From: a virus
Length of the DNA stretch: 52,062 bases
Direction: 5' to 3' (one strand)
IMG/VR virus record: IMGVR_UViG_3300032053_000111
Location: 1 to 52,062 of that record
In this document: piece by piece, positions 25,957-35,087 of the stretch
Position numbering within the stretch: position 1 is the first letter of the stretch
How the letters are laid out: each line of letters starts with the position of its first letter
The notes under the pieces: generated by a model
Told to the model about the DNA's origin: nothing
The model's database searches: none
What the model saw: the letters and a program-made list of their open reading frames with translations, nothing else
Position numbers and translations under genes: made by a program

Positions 25957-27315
25957 TCATTTAGATTCTATATCAGTATAGCCGGTATATCCAGCCATAC
26001 TAAAACCTTGGAAGTCACCGTCCTTTATACCCTTCCAGATTTTCTCATCATTAACTCGAACTGACATTACCCATGAACCTTTCTTTACTGGTCTTCCCTC
26101 TACTACAAAATCGGCAGGAGCAATGTAATTTTCCAACACAGTCGCATCTATCCTCGAACCTTTATGGTTTAGTCTGATTTCTCCACCATGTTCCATAAAA
26201 TAGAAACATGCCTTTCTAATCTCTTCAGCATCTGTAGTATCACCCTGAGAATCAACTTCATCTGGCTCATAGACAATACCACAAACAACTTGCTCATCAT
26301 TCTTCTGTAATGGAATAATAGTAATTCCCTTTTCTATTTCCTTGCTCAGAAGTGAAGCCACCCATATACGTTGGCCTTGTGCAACTGGAACATATGCAAC
26401 AAGCAGAATCTTATCTCCAAATAACTTGGAACCAGACAACTCAAGTTTTTTTGCATGCTCGTCAGCTTGAATAAGTTTCCATTCGAATTCGTCAAGCCTA
26501 AGCATTGCACCGTACTTATTGACAGAGCCACCTGGCTTACCGGGTTCAAAGATTTCTATTCCCTTACTGCCAGCATTCATCCATGACATTGATTCCTCAA
26601 CGTGTGTATCTTTCCACCCAAAACGTAATTTCTTACCATCGAGAAATCCATCAATCTTTGACAACCCAGTAAAGTTGCCAACCATTATCTCCCCACCCTC
26701 GAAATAATTATCACCTTCCCTCTTAAGACGAATATCAAGATGACAGGCTTTCTCACCAACTGCACCCTTGAGAAGCATCTTCAGTTTGGTAATACTCGCA
26801 GTCTTTGCTTCACTCGATATATCTTTCAGTTTAGCAACCTCTTCCTCTTCAATACCCATGATGTGAATCTGGGTGACACCTTTACCGGTATCATCCAGTT
26901 TGTAGTCTACATCTACTTTCTGCAGAACATTAGACTTATTGGCCAAATCAATTACCTGGTCAGCAGTATATGGCTCAGTTATATCCTCATCAATACCTAT
27001 CACTTGAGGATCGAGCCACTGTAATTTCCTTCCTTTGAGAATCATTCCCTCAACCCCAACAGTCAGGATTTGTTTTGTATTCGCCATAAGTTTGGTCACG
27101 AAAGTCTTACCCAAATCGACATATTGCTTGCCTTTGAACTCTACTGTATCATACTCTTCTTTTGTAGCCAACAAGCCACTTTTATACCTGTATTGGTTGT
27201 CCTTTGTTTCAAACCTTTCAAGCACCAATACTTTGATTTCTACAGATTTTTCTGTAAATTTCCCAATATCAAAATCATCAAGGAAATTTGCACCTATTAC
27301 TTTATGCCTTTTCAT
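25957..27315 (-). CDS. XkdF-like prohead protease with long N-terminal extension
   Basis: A 452-residue protein. The last 110 residues match XkdF-type phage proteases: CGIVYEPDEVDSQGD, an HKGS segment (H384), VLENYIAPADF, KKGSWVMSVRV and DGDFQGFSMAG. Residues about 185-310 contain H192-x-D194-x-R196 (HLDIRL) followed by a glycine-rich beta region, similar in spacing to the 3'-phosphoesterase domain of LigD; this likeness is weak. The first 170 residues are unassigned. The protease would process the scaffold and capsid proteins encoded next. The start overlaps the stop of the previous gene by one base. Confidence 0.7.
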   Translation of the reverse strand: MKRHKVIGANFLDDFDIGKFTEKSVEIKVLVLERFETKDNQYRYKSGLLATKEEYDTVEFKGKQYVDLGKTFVTKLMANTKQILTVGVEGMILKGRKLQWLDPQVIGIDEDITEPYTADQVIDLANKSNVLQKVDVDYKLDDTGKGVTQIHIMGIEEEEVAKLKDISSEAKTASITKLKMLLKGAVGEKACHLDIRLKREGDNYFEGGEIMVGNFTGLSKIDGFLDGKKLRFGWKDTHVEESMSWMNAGSKGIEIFEPGKPGGSVNKYGAMLRLDEFEWKLIQADEHAKKLELSGSKLFGDKILLVAYVPVAQGQRIWVASLLSKEIEKGITIIPLQKNDEQVVCGIVYEPDEVDSQGDTTDAEEIRKACFYFMEHGGEIRLNHKGSRIDATVLENYIAPADFVVEGRPVKKGSWVMSVRVNDEKIWKGIKDGDFQGFSMAGYTGYTDIESK

Positions 27316-28568
27316 TATATCTCCTTTACACTTACCTTGAATGTACCAGTAGAAGTAAGTTCAGTACTGGTCACTTTCAATTTTGTACCCTTTGATATAA
27401 CTACTTCAGATGTTGGAGTTATACCTGGAATATCATAGAAGTCTCCTATACCTTTTGCACTTTTCAGATCTGCTGTAATAACCATCGGATACATGCCTTT
27501 AGGAATAGGTTCTCCTGTTCCGCCGGGTGATGTATACTCGGTCGCATAACCCTCGTCATCAGCATAGGAAGATACATGCTTAACCACTATTACATCTCCA
27601 ACTTCCAAGTCAGCCATATCTTCATCTTTAATCCTGGTTCCCCTGTAAGCAGTAAGCTGTTCAGACGGAAGTTTATCAATAGCACGATAGAAATCATCTC
27701 GCAAAGCTATTGATTCTTTATCCGTAAGATCGCCAGTATCGACATGAGAAATCCTCGAACTAATATCAGGGTCCAACCAACTCTCTATTGAGCCCTTATC
27801 ACTACTCGATAATTTATTTGGTGGAGTCTTACTTCCACCTCCGCCTCCGCCAGATTGACTGCCACCTACTTCTCCAGGTCTACCTTCGTGACCATAGTTG
27901 CCTGATGTTGAAGATCCTTTATCAATCATCCTACTATGCAGTTCTTTAACCAAAACAGCAAGTTCTGTAGTAAACTGCTCATCCCAAACATCTGGAGTAT
28001 CTAAATCACCAAAATGATCAGATTTCACAACATGTATCTCAGTATCACCCTTCTTCCGGATTACCAAATCAAACAGAGGAATGTAAGAACTATGAGGACC
28101 GAATGCGGAATATATAAAACGCAAAGGTAGATCAGTAAGTTTCCCGATTGCACGTTTCAGTAGTAATTCTGTACTCTCATCCCTATCCTTTGTCCGTATG
28201 ACGACATCCATATCAAGCGCTTTACTTTTATCTACCACAAATGAACCTGCGATAGATACAAAATCAGGGATTATAACCTTATCCCCTACACCAGAAATAT
28301 CTAACCCAATTTTCTTGGCAAACATCGATTTCTTGAAAGCTGCACCATCAATATCACTTGTATTCATGGTCATTTCCCTTGACCTCATCTCCCTTGCAAG
28401 TGCAATATACCTATCCAAGAAATCCTGTCTATGGAGTGAACCGGCTCTCTGTTTCTTATTCCCCTTAAAGCTCTTAGACCATAATTGGATAAATCTGAGA
28501 CGCAGAGAATATAGCTCTTTCTCAGAAGTATCAATCAGACTATCTCTATCAATATCTTCTATCCTCAT
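27315..28568 (-). CDS. Nucleotidyltransferase and ADP-ribosyltransferase fusion
   Basis: A 417-residue protein. Residues about 60-185 have the polymerase-beta-type nucleotidyltransferase signature: AGS (107-109), a D119-x-D121 pair and a third acid at D167. A Gly-rich linker (about 232-247) leads to a second domain with ADP-ribosyltransferase features: LTAYRG (305-310), HVSSYA (331-336) and SEVVISKGTKLKV (387-399). The first position of the usual ExE motif is Thr or Ser here, so arginine-specific activity is uncertain. MuF-linked ADP-ribosyltransferases are often injected virion toxins. Head location is inferred from the neighbours. Confidence 0.75.
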   Translation of the reverse strand: MRIEDIDRDSLIDTSEKELYSLRLRFIQLWSKSFKGNKKQRAGSLHRQDFLDRYIALAREMRSREMTMNTSDIDGAAFKKSMFAKKIGLDISGVGDKVIIPDFVSIAGSFVVDKSKALDMDVVIRTKDRDESTELLLKRAIGKLTDLPLRFIYSAFGPHSSYIPLFDLVIRKKGDTEIHVVKSDHFGDLDTPDVWDEQFTTELAVLVKELHSRMIDKGSSTSGNYGHEGRPGEVGGSQSGGGGGGSKTPPNKLSSSDKGSIESWLDPDISSRISHVDTGDLTDKESIALRDDFYRAIDKLPSEQLTAYRGTRIKDEDMADLEVGDVIVVKHVSSYADDEGYATEYTSPGGTGEPIPKGMYPMVITADLKSAKGIGDFYDIPGITPTSEVVISKGTKLKVTSTELTSTGTFKVSVKEI

Positions 28569-29419
28569 GTTTCCTCACCAGGTTGAGTTAAACTCTCTGG
28601 AAAATGTCTTACCGGTGTTTCGAGGGTCTTATGGTTTATAACAGGTAAAAGTATACACCGACAATTTGGGTGAACAGGTATAATTTCTTCAGCCTCGCCA
28701 GCTTCAAATTTGTTACCATTGAGAGGAATGCAGTATTCTTCACATGCACCAGGATATATGGAAAACTCATACTCGGTAACACCGATAGAACCCATAGCTT
28801 CTACATATCCATAATTCTGAGCTCTTGCAGTTTCAGTTCTGGCTATAGTAGAAACCCTATCATTGATGAGTTTGGATTTATATTGGTCTAACTTTCTACT
28901 CATCTCCGATGTAGACATATTAGGATATTCTTTTGCCAGCCATCTCTCGAAAGAAACCAGTGTTCTCGTCTGTTTATCCGAAAGACCAATTATGGAAGTC
29001 AACTCACCCATAATCTGACGAAGATTCATACCCTCTTCAATTGCAGCAGAAATTCTACTATTGAGTGCCTTCTTGGTTTCATTGGTTATGTTCTTCACAA
29101 GTTTGGAGCAAATCTTATTTACTATTTCCATTGCTTCCACAGTATACACATCAAAAGCACCAGTCAGACCTACAATACCGTAGGCACTTTTGCCTGCTTG
29201 TGAAAATGCATCAAAGATAATTGGCTTTACATAACCAATACCAATCTCCTCAATCTTACTCCAATCAACAAACTTCGATTCATCTGCCTTGCTGAACCTA
29301 TTATGCACAGCTTTGGTTATCAGGTTAGCAGCACTCTTAAGCCAAGTGTTTACTTGGACAGCAAGGCGTCTTTCGAATATCTGCCTTTGTCGATCAAGTC
29401 TTATGTGAATTTGATTCAT
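28565..29419 (-). CDS. MuF-like minor head protein
   Basis: A 284-residue protein. The C-terminal half has the SPP1 gp7/Mu F signature: STIARTETARAQNYG, ACEEYCIPLNG and IIPVHPNCRCILLPV. The family helps assemble heads and is packaged beside the portal. The first 120 residues are helical. It overlaps both neighbours and sits directly after the portal gene. Confidence 0.85.
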   Translation of the reverse strand: MNQIHIRLDRQRQIFERRLAVQVNTWLKSAANLITKAVHNRFSKADESKFVDWSKIEEIGIGYVKPIIFDAFSQAGKSAYGIVGLTGAFDVYTVEAMEIVNKICSKLVKNITNETKKALNSRISAAIEEGMNLRQIMGELTSIIGLSDKQTRTLVSFERWLAKEYPNMSTSEMSRKLDQYKSKLINDRVSTIARTETARAQNYGYVEAMGSIGVTEYEFSIYPGACEEYCIPLNGNKFEAGEAEEIIPVHPNCRCILLPVINHKTLETPVRHFPESLTQPGEET

Positions 29420-30809
29420 GGAATGCTTTCACCAATTGGTCAATACTACCAGGTTCTTGTGTACCAGAAGCAGTCTCAATAAGGTTAGCCATAATGTAGG
29501 TCTTGTCACCACCATCATAAGGCTTAAGACCGAGTTCATTTCGAGCCTCATTAGGCTTGAGAACCCCATGTTCTATCTGTTTAGATTGTCTATCAGCAAT
29601 CACAGTCATGTTTCTGATATCCAACACCTTGAACTTCATCTTATATTTGGTAACTCCCAGTCCGACAGTCAGAATCATATTGAAGATTGCTTCCAGGTCC
29701 TCTTGCAGTGGCTCAACAACACCATTAATGTAAATCTTCGTAGATTCCTCAGCAACATTACCACCTAACTGACCTATGACTCTCATACCTATACGCTCGG
29801 GTGGCATGGAATATGCAATCAGGATGTTCTCTTTCCTTGTCTTCTCATACCTCTCAAAACTCAAATCACGATCTTTGGCTGCAACATCAAGTGGATTGAA
29901 ATCAAGTTTGAATTCATCAGTCTGTGACAAGATTAAAACCTTATGTGCATTACTGGCACTCTTCAATTCAGTCTTGAAGAAGTTTCTTATCTGCTGCTCT
30001 GCTTTAGGGTCCCACTCGCCAGACAAGGTAACTATAGAAGATGGAATACCACAGTTATCGAAGAATGAAAGATTATAATCCCTACATCCAATAAGTCCAA
30101 CCACATCACCTATCGCAGAGATTATGTTTGGGGCACCGTAGAAATCAGATCGCGGGTACGGAGCTTTATAGTGAATCATCTCGTGTGCTGAAGGATCAAC
30201 TGAATTATTGTTAGCCTCAGACTTGACTTTACCATCCTTGCTTGATCTATCTTCCTTGTCTCCGAACTTCTTGAACCACACATGCTTGTCATCTCTCGTC
30301 TGACAGTATACAGTTTTCTCGTTATTCACCTTCATAGTTTGAGCTGGGACACGATACAATTTGGCAACATTCCCTGTATTATTTCTAACGACTTCCATGT
30401 AGAAATTACCTATCGTACCCCAATCAACTATAAGTTCTATAACCATTCCACGTAGGGACTTACCCTCACATGCATTACTGAAGAATTCTTTCGCTTTTGC
30501 AGATTCACCTCTATCCTCTTCTGCTTCTTCCTCTTTTTGTAATGTCCAACCATGACCAGCAACATCTTTACCTATCTGATTGACACAAGCCCAAAAGACA
30601 GAACTTGCTTCATATAGAATCAGCAACGCATCAGCAGAAAATGGCAAATCTATAAGCCCATGTTCTGTGAGATAGTTAGATTCGATCTTCAACTGACTAC
30701 TATTTGGACCCTCATCCAGATCAGATACTGACTTAACCATCTCAGTCAGTTTGCTTGGTCTTTCAATGACTATCGCACTGACCTTCTTATTCTCCATCTG
30801 TTCCGTCAT
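29394..30809 (-). CDS. Portal protein (HK97 type)
   Basis: A 471-residue protein with HK97-type portal features: ALLILYEASSVFWACVNQIGKDVAGHGW near the start, a central domain with KLYRVPAQTMKV and HEMIHYKAPYPRSDFYGAP, and RENILIAYSMPPERIG plus the helical stem toward the C-terminus. The gene order terminase-portal-MuF is as expected. Twelve copies would form the vertex through which DNA enters. Confidence 0.9.
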   Translation of the reverse strand: MTEQMENKKVSAIVIERPSKLTEMVKSVSDLDEGPNSSQLKIESNYLTEHGLIDLPFSADALLILYEASSVFWACVNQIGKDVAGHGWTLQKEEEAEEDRGESAKAKEFFSNACEGKSLRGMVIELIVDWGTIGNFYMEVVRNNTGNVAKLYRVPAQTMKVNNEKTVYCQTRDDKHVWFKKFGDKEDRSSKDGKVKSEANNNSVDPSAHEMIHYKAPYPRSDFYGAPNIISAIGDVVGLIGCRDYNLSFFDNCGIPSSIVTLSGEWDPKAEQQIRNFFKTELKSASNAHKVLILSQTDEFKLDFNPLDVAAKDRDLSFERYEKTRKENILIAYSMPPERIGMRVIGQLGGNVAEESTKIYINGVVEPLQEDLEAIFNMILTVGLGVTKYKMKFKVLDIRNMTVIADRQSKQIEHGVLKPNEARNELGLKPYDGGDKTYIMANLIETASGTQEPGSIDQLVKAFHESNSHKT

Positions 30810-32142
30810 ATATTATCCTACCTTTCTTTGCTTTTCTACAAAGGGAATACAGGACATACCTAAGTGCACTAACAGCATGGTCATTCTTGGGAACAGGTAA
30901 TTCCTTAGCATCCCTAAGTCTAGTACCTTTCGGATGACTATAGGTGAAAAACTCATTGATTGTATTTCTGCAGTTGGCAAACACGTACAGACTCGGCCTA
31001 CCATTCTCCTTCAACCTCAACTTGGATTGTACCAATTCTATACCAGGAAGCACATCCTTCTTAGCCATCTTGGTAGGAATTCCATGCTTGGTCATTTCAC
31101 TGCGATCTTCTGCATTTTCTGGATCAGCAAATGAGATTTCAAAAGTTTCACCCTCACTCTTAGCAAGGACCTTTTCTATATGATCGATGATGGAAGTCTG
31201 TGGTCTGTAATACTCCCTATATACATAGAATTCATCATCAGGACTTCTTGCTACCCACAAGCATACAAACGGATTTGTAAATCCAAAGTCGAACCCTCTA
31301 TATCTGGTCCAATCTGCAGGAATCTCGAATGGTTGCACAACGTTATTCAGTTTATTGAAGTCTTTATACACAAGCCCAAAGTATTTGGTAAACCTACCAT
31401 GGATTCTAGCGGCTTGGACTTCATCCGACCACTCATTAATCTTCTTATCAATCACTGCATCCGGAATATAGCCACCACGACTTTTCCTATTCCATTCCAG
31501 GTCAACCACAAAAATATCATCCGAATCGGGTAGGTTTTCTACACGTTCTTCAAGAGTAGGTTGTGACATGATAGGGCTGAGAGACCAAGATAATCTACCA
31601 TTCTTCACAAGCAATCTTGCCTGAATTTCCTCAAATATACTTTGGAAATCACTCAGACACTGTTCATCACCGTGGAAGGTATCAATCTTTCTACCCTGAA
31701 ACAAACTCCTGCCTTGGTTGAATGCTTTGAATTCGATATTATGACCGTTCTTAAGTTCTATTCGTTTGGGAACTCTATCTTGTCCATAGTTAATATGAAG
31801 TATATTACAATTAGGAATAAACTTGGATAGATAGTCACCCCAAAGAATATCTCTAACCTGATCCCACGATTCGATTGCTGCCCAGTGGGTACCCCTCTCA
31901 ATCTTAATATATGGATGGACTTCAAGTGCAATCATCGCTAAGTCCATCATATTAGTGTAGGTTTTACCGGACTGATTACCACCAAATAACCACCGAACAG
32001 ATTTATCTGAAGCATGGAATCTAGTATGTTCCGCGGTCAAAGGCTTATATAATGACATAACATCACCCACTAATCTTATAGTAGCATTAGAAGGCAACTC
32101 ACCAGCAACTTTACAGGGTTTTATCTTGGTCTTCACTCTCAT
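30787..32142 (-). CDS. terL: Terminase large subunit
   Basis: A 451-residue packaging motor. The Walker A motif is FGGNQSGKT (53-61), Walker B is IDTFHGDEQ, and the RNase H-like nuclease has GFDFGFTNP and a later FADPEN. These cover ATPase and DNA cleavage. The ATG at 32142 overlaps the preceding gene by 32 bases. An internal ATG at 32058 could also serve, since Walker A would still follow by about 25 residues. The small subunit candidate is two genes upstream. Confidence 0.92.
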   Translation of the reverse strand: MRVKTKIKPCKVAGELPSNATIRLVGDVMSLYKPLTAEHTRFHASDKSVRWLFGGNQSGKTYTNMMDLAMIALEVHPYIKIERGTHWAAIESWDQVRDILWGDYLSKFIPNCNILHINYGQDRVPKRIELKNGHNIEFKAFNQGRSLFQGRKIDTFHGDEQCLSDFQSIFEEIQARLLVKNGRLSWSLSPIMSQPTLEERVENLPDSDDIFVVDLEWNRKSRGGYIPDAVIDKKINEWSDEVQAARIHGRFTKYFGLVYKDFNKLNNVVQPFEIPADWTRYRGFDFGFTNPFVCLWVARSPDDEFYVYREYYRPQTSIIDHIEKVLAKSEGETFEISFADPENAEDRSEMTKHGIPTKMAKKDVLPGIELVQSKLRLKENGRPSLYVFANCRNTINEFFTYSHPKGTRLRDAKELPVPKNDHAVSALRYVLYSLCRKAKKGRIIYDGTDGE

Positions 32143-32449
32143 CAGGGTTCACACCGAGAAGTGCTTTGATGTCTCTCATTTGTTCCATCATGAAACTTTT
32201 CAGTTCATCTTGCCTTTCCTTCATGTTCAAATCTATAAGATTCATCTTAACGTAGATGTTCAATTCTTGCACATCTCTACGTTTTTCCACTTCTTCACAG
32301 GTTTTAGGTGATACAGTTCCTTCCTTACCTACATGCTTACCAGTATCACCTATATGGCCAGTCAACATCTTACCAAAACCTACAACAACTGTAACCAGCC
32401 CAAGAAATGCAGGAATTATAATAGCAAGATCACCCTGTGCAAGAATCAT
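32111..32449 (-). CDS. Membrane-anchored coiled-coil protein (XhlA-like)
   Basis: A 112-residue protein. A single transmembrane segment (LAIIIPAFLGLVTVVVGF) is followed by a charged helix with heptads (NIYVKMNLIDLNMKERQDELKSFMMEQM). The layout is similar to XhlA-type holin-associated proteins, so lysis is possible, but the order (membrane segment first) is reversed from some members. It lies between the small terminase-like and the large terminase genes. Confidence 0.55.
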   Translation of the reverse strand: MILAQGDLAIIIPAFLGLVTVVVGFGKMLTGHIGDTGKHVGKEGTVSPKTCEEVEKRRDVQELNIYVKMNLIDLNMKERQDELKSFMMEQMRDIKALLGVNPDESEDQDKTL

Positions 32450-32457
32450 ATCATCAC

Positions 32458-32814
32458 CTACTTTTTCTTCGAAACCTTTTTGGTTTCAGATTTCTCTTCA
32501 GTGAGTTCTTGTTTCACATTCTCCATACTTCTCTTCAGTGCAATCCGTACAAGTTCTGCTTCCTCAGAAGACATCCTGTCTTCAACAACATTGAGGAATG
32601 CATCGAGAGATTTCAGATCAGGCAACAACTTCCTCATTACAGCAATAAGTACCGAGTCATCCGCTAATGCTCGCCTCACGAAGTGCTTCAACAGATTTTT
32701 CTTTGTATCCTTCTCTACACTCTTTATAGCTGCAATGAATGCATCATTCAATTCACCACGTGGTCCAACTGGTCTTCCATACGGATTACCTGATTGACCT
32801 TTCGTGAACGGCAT
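32458..32814 (-). CDS. Small terminase-like protein (DUF5681 type)
   Basis: A 118-residue protein starting MPFTKGQSGNPYGRPVG, the hallmark of DUF5681 proteins located next to large terminases. The rest is helical and ends in a Lys-rich tail. A DNA recognition role in packaging is likely from position. The binding site GAGGTG lies just upstream of the ATG. Confidence 0.72.
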   Translation of the reverse strand: MPFTKGQSGNPYGRPVGPRGELNDAFIAAIKSVEKDTKKNLLKHFVRRALADDSVLIAVMRKLLPDLKSLDAFLNVVEDRMSSEEAELVRIALKRSMENVKQELTEEKSETKKVSKKK

Positions 32815-32817
32815 AAA

Positions 32818-33063
32818 TCACCTCTTCAGTTTTCTCATTATAACAAGTGCTGCCAGTGTTCCACCAATAGCACAAGCCATAACATCAATCGCAGTTCCAT
32901 ACCTTGCTAAATAGATACCTGTCCCTATACCAAGCAACTCGTCTATGAAAACTGTGCTGCACAACAACTTGGTATGCCGCTGTTCCAATGCATACCCGCG
33001 CAACAGTACCAAGAACCATGTTACAAACCCTACTACAAACATGATCAACGGGTGGAGGATCAT
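32818..33063 (-). CDS. Small membrane protein, possible holin
   Basis: An 81-residue protein with three likely membrane segments (IMFVVGFVTWFLVLLRG; ELLGIGTGIYLAR; MACAIGGTLAALVIM) and a basic C-terminus (RKLKR). The size and layout fit a small holin, but many small phage membrane proteins look alike. It starts behind a strong AAGGAGG. Confidence 0.55.
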   Translation of the reverse strand: MILHPLIMFVVGFVTWFLVLLRGYALEQRHTKLLCSTVFIDELLGIGTGIYLARYGTAIDVMACAIGGTLAALVIMRKLKR

Positions 33064-33093
33064 CGCAATCCTCCTTGTTTATTTGAATTATTT

Positions 33094-33486
33094 TCACAGT
33101 AAATCACTTGTCTTTTTGGGTAACGAGTATTTATTATAGTTTGGAATCTTGTGTTTAGGTGAAGATGGCTGTATATTGAATGTTGCGGTTGGTGAGTTTA
33201 CATCCATGATCATAACACTTGGTGTAATAACCACATAGGTTATATTCACCTTAGAAGTCATACCACATCTGTACTTGGCCAACTCAGTAATGAAGGTTCC
33301 AGTAGATACAGCCAAAACCAGCAATACCACACCCAAGAACATAGCAATGATTCGCTTCATCCGTCTTGGTAAAGCTTTCATTATCTTCCACATATACCTC
33401 AATACGCGTTTAGCACAGCCAAGTGTAGCTGTTTCCACGTAAGTCAGTTTCATTTTCAGCCAACTCATTATCATATTCAAGCTCAC
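33094..33486 (-). CDS. Single-pass membrane protein, first gene of the structural operon
   Basis: A 130-residue protein. A basic N-terminus (RRMKRII) precedes one membrane segment (AMFLGVVLLVLAVSTGTFI) and an external-type C-terminal region. A spanin-like role is possible but not supported by motif. GTG at 33486 has AGGAG seven bases upstream; an ATG 12 bases downstream is an alternative. A small frame ends at the same point (GTGA overlap), but its own start is weak. Confidence 0.55.
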   Translation of the reverse strand: MSLNMIMSWLKMKLTYVETATLGCAKRVLRYMWKIMKALPRRMKRIIAMFLGVVLLVLAVSTGTFITELAKYRCGMTSKVNITYVVITPSVMIMDVNSPTATFNIQPSSPKHKIPNYNKYSLPKKTSDLL

Positions 33487-34168
33487 CGTAGTACTCCTAT
33501 CTTAGTGCATAACCTATCTACGCAACACTCAAGCATGTGTTCACCAATAAGATTGGTTTCTCCCGTCAATCCTGCACGGTGAAGGCTGGGTACCATATTT
33601 ATAGGACCATCAATGATTATTATGGGACCTATCTGAAATATCCAACTTAGTCCTATAACTATCACTATTATTGGTCACGCCCTATATTAGTGCAGTTACT
33701 GGGGAAACGCTTGCACATATTATGTAACCTTATACCATAGGGAACATAATTCTAGCCTATCCCAATCTGTGTGGCCCTATAATATATGGGAGAGCAACCA
33801 ACCGTATCCATTATTATTATACACATGTGTAGTCCCATAATAGCAACTTCTAAGCCTGTACCAGTGCCTATATTATGCACAAGGAGGAGCGATATTATGG
33901 GACGCAGCGAGGGACATGCAAGCGAGCAGCTTACACTATTATAAGACCAACTAGGTATTGATGTTGGCTTATATAATATGGTCCAGTCTGGACCGCGATT
34001 GGATATTTTATGAGACACTGTATAGGAAGATTGGGTCCACTTTTAATGATAATACTGTCCAATGGAATCACCTATTATGGGACCAAATATGGAGAGGATA
34101 GAATGAGTCCTATAATATATCTGGGAAATAATTATAAGACTTAATGATAATGTCCTATAATATGTGAA

Positions 34169-34465
34169 CTATTTGCTTGTTATTTCAATAAAAGTTGGGT
34201 CACATAATAAAGCCAATCTAATAGCTTGCAGGTCACTTTTGCTTGTTGGTCTTATATTGTTGGCATTTTCGACACACCAAGTGAAGAAATTATGTGGACA
34301 AGTTATTTGGTGGTCTCGGCCAATATTATAAGACTTTGCCAATTGGCACGCTTGGTCAAAAGTGAACTTATTATTGGACCTTATTGCTGCACAAAGAACG
34401 TCACAAAATGTTTGACCGTGTTCAATCAAATGCATCACATTATTAAGCGCTTGTTCGGTTCCCAT
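34169..34465 (-). CDS. Hypothetical protein inside the repeat region
   Basis: A 98-residue protein with ordinary composition and no low complexity (ALNNVMHLIEHGQTFCDVLC, HNFFTWCVENANNIRP). GGAG lies seven bases upstream of its ATG, and the motif TATTATGGGA overlaps the start codon. Another motif copy (TATTATAGGAC) lies just after the stop. No family is recognised. Confidence 0.6.
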   Translation of the reverse strand: MGTEQALNNVMHLIEHGQTFCDVLCAAIRSNNKFTFDQACQLAKSYNIGRDHQITCPHNFFTWCVENANNIRPTSKSDLQAIRLALLCDPTFIEITSK

Positions 34466-34760
34466 AATAAGTCTCCAATTTGGTTAGAATTGATTGGTCA
34501 CATAATAAACTTGCCAATGGGCTTTGCCAATGGGCTCTAATATATTATAGCATGCAATTTGTTCAAAAAATAGTTAACTTACTTATGGGGCGTAAAATAG
34601 TTCAAATTTAATTATAGGACTAATGATAATATCCTACGTTCATTAAATGGCACTATTATAAGATCATATGAGCCCAAATAAAAATGAGTCCCATAGTCCA
34701 GTATGGAACCAGATTATGAGACCAACAGAAAAGGGGTGGTCCTATAATAATGATAATGTT

Positions 34761-34933
34761 AACCAACCGTTACACTCCCCATAATGTATCACTCACTGAT
34801 AAGAGTTTGCCACTATTATGGGGAGTTAGTGGTGTCTCATAATAAGTTTAATCTGATAGCCGTTTGAGACATATTATAGGATATGTCTCTGGTAGTCAGC
34901 GCGGCAACTTATTATGTGGCGTAACGGTTGGTT
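34761..34933. repeat. Nested perfect inverted repeats
   Basis: AACCAACCGTTAC (34761-34773) and GTAACGGTTGGTT (34921-34933) are perfect inverse complements of 13 bases. Nested next to the left arm, ACTCCCCATAAT (34774-34785) pairs perfectly with ATTATGGGGAGT (34815-34826). The pairing could form a cruciform in DNA or an RNA hairpin. It lies amid the repeat array. Confidence 0.8.
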
Positions 34934-35087
34934 TCAACACCCCATAATGTTGTTTATGCATCCTACATCTGACACATATTATAGGGTGTTAAAATCGATC
35001 GTTGGGAAGAGAAGTCCTATAATGGTGCTTAGTATTGACATATGCTGCAACCATTATAAGACTAAGTCCGAAGTCTCATAAGAATGC

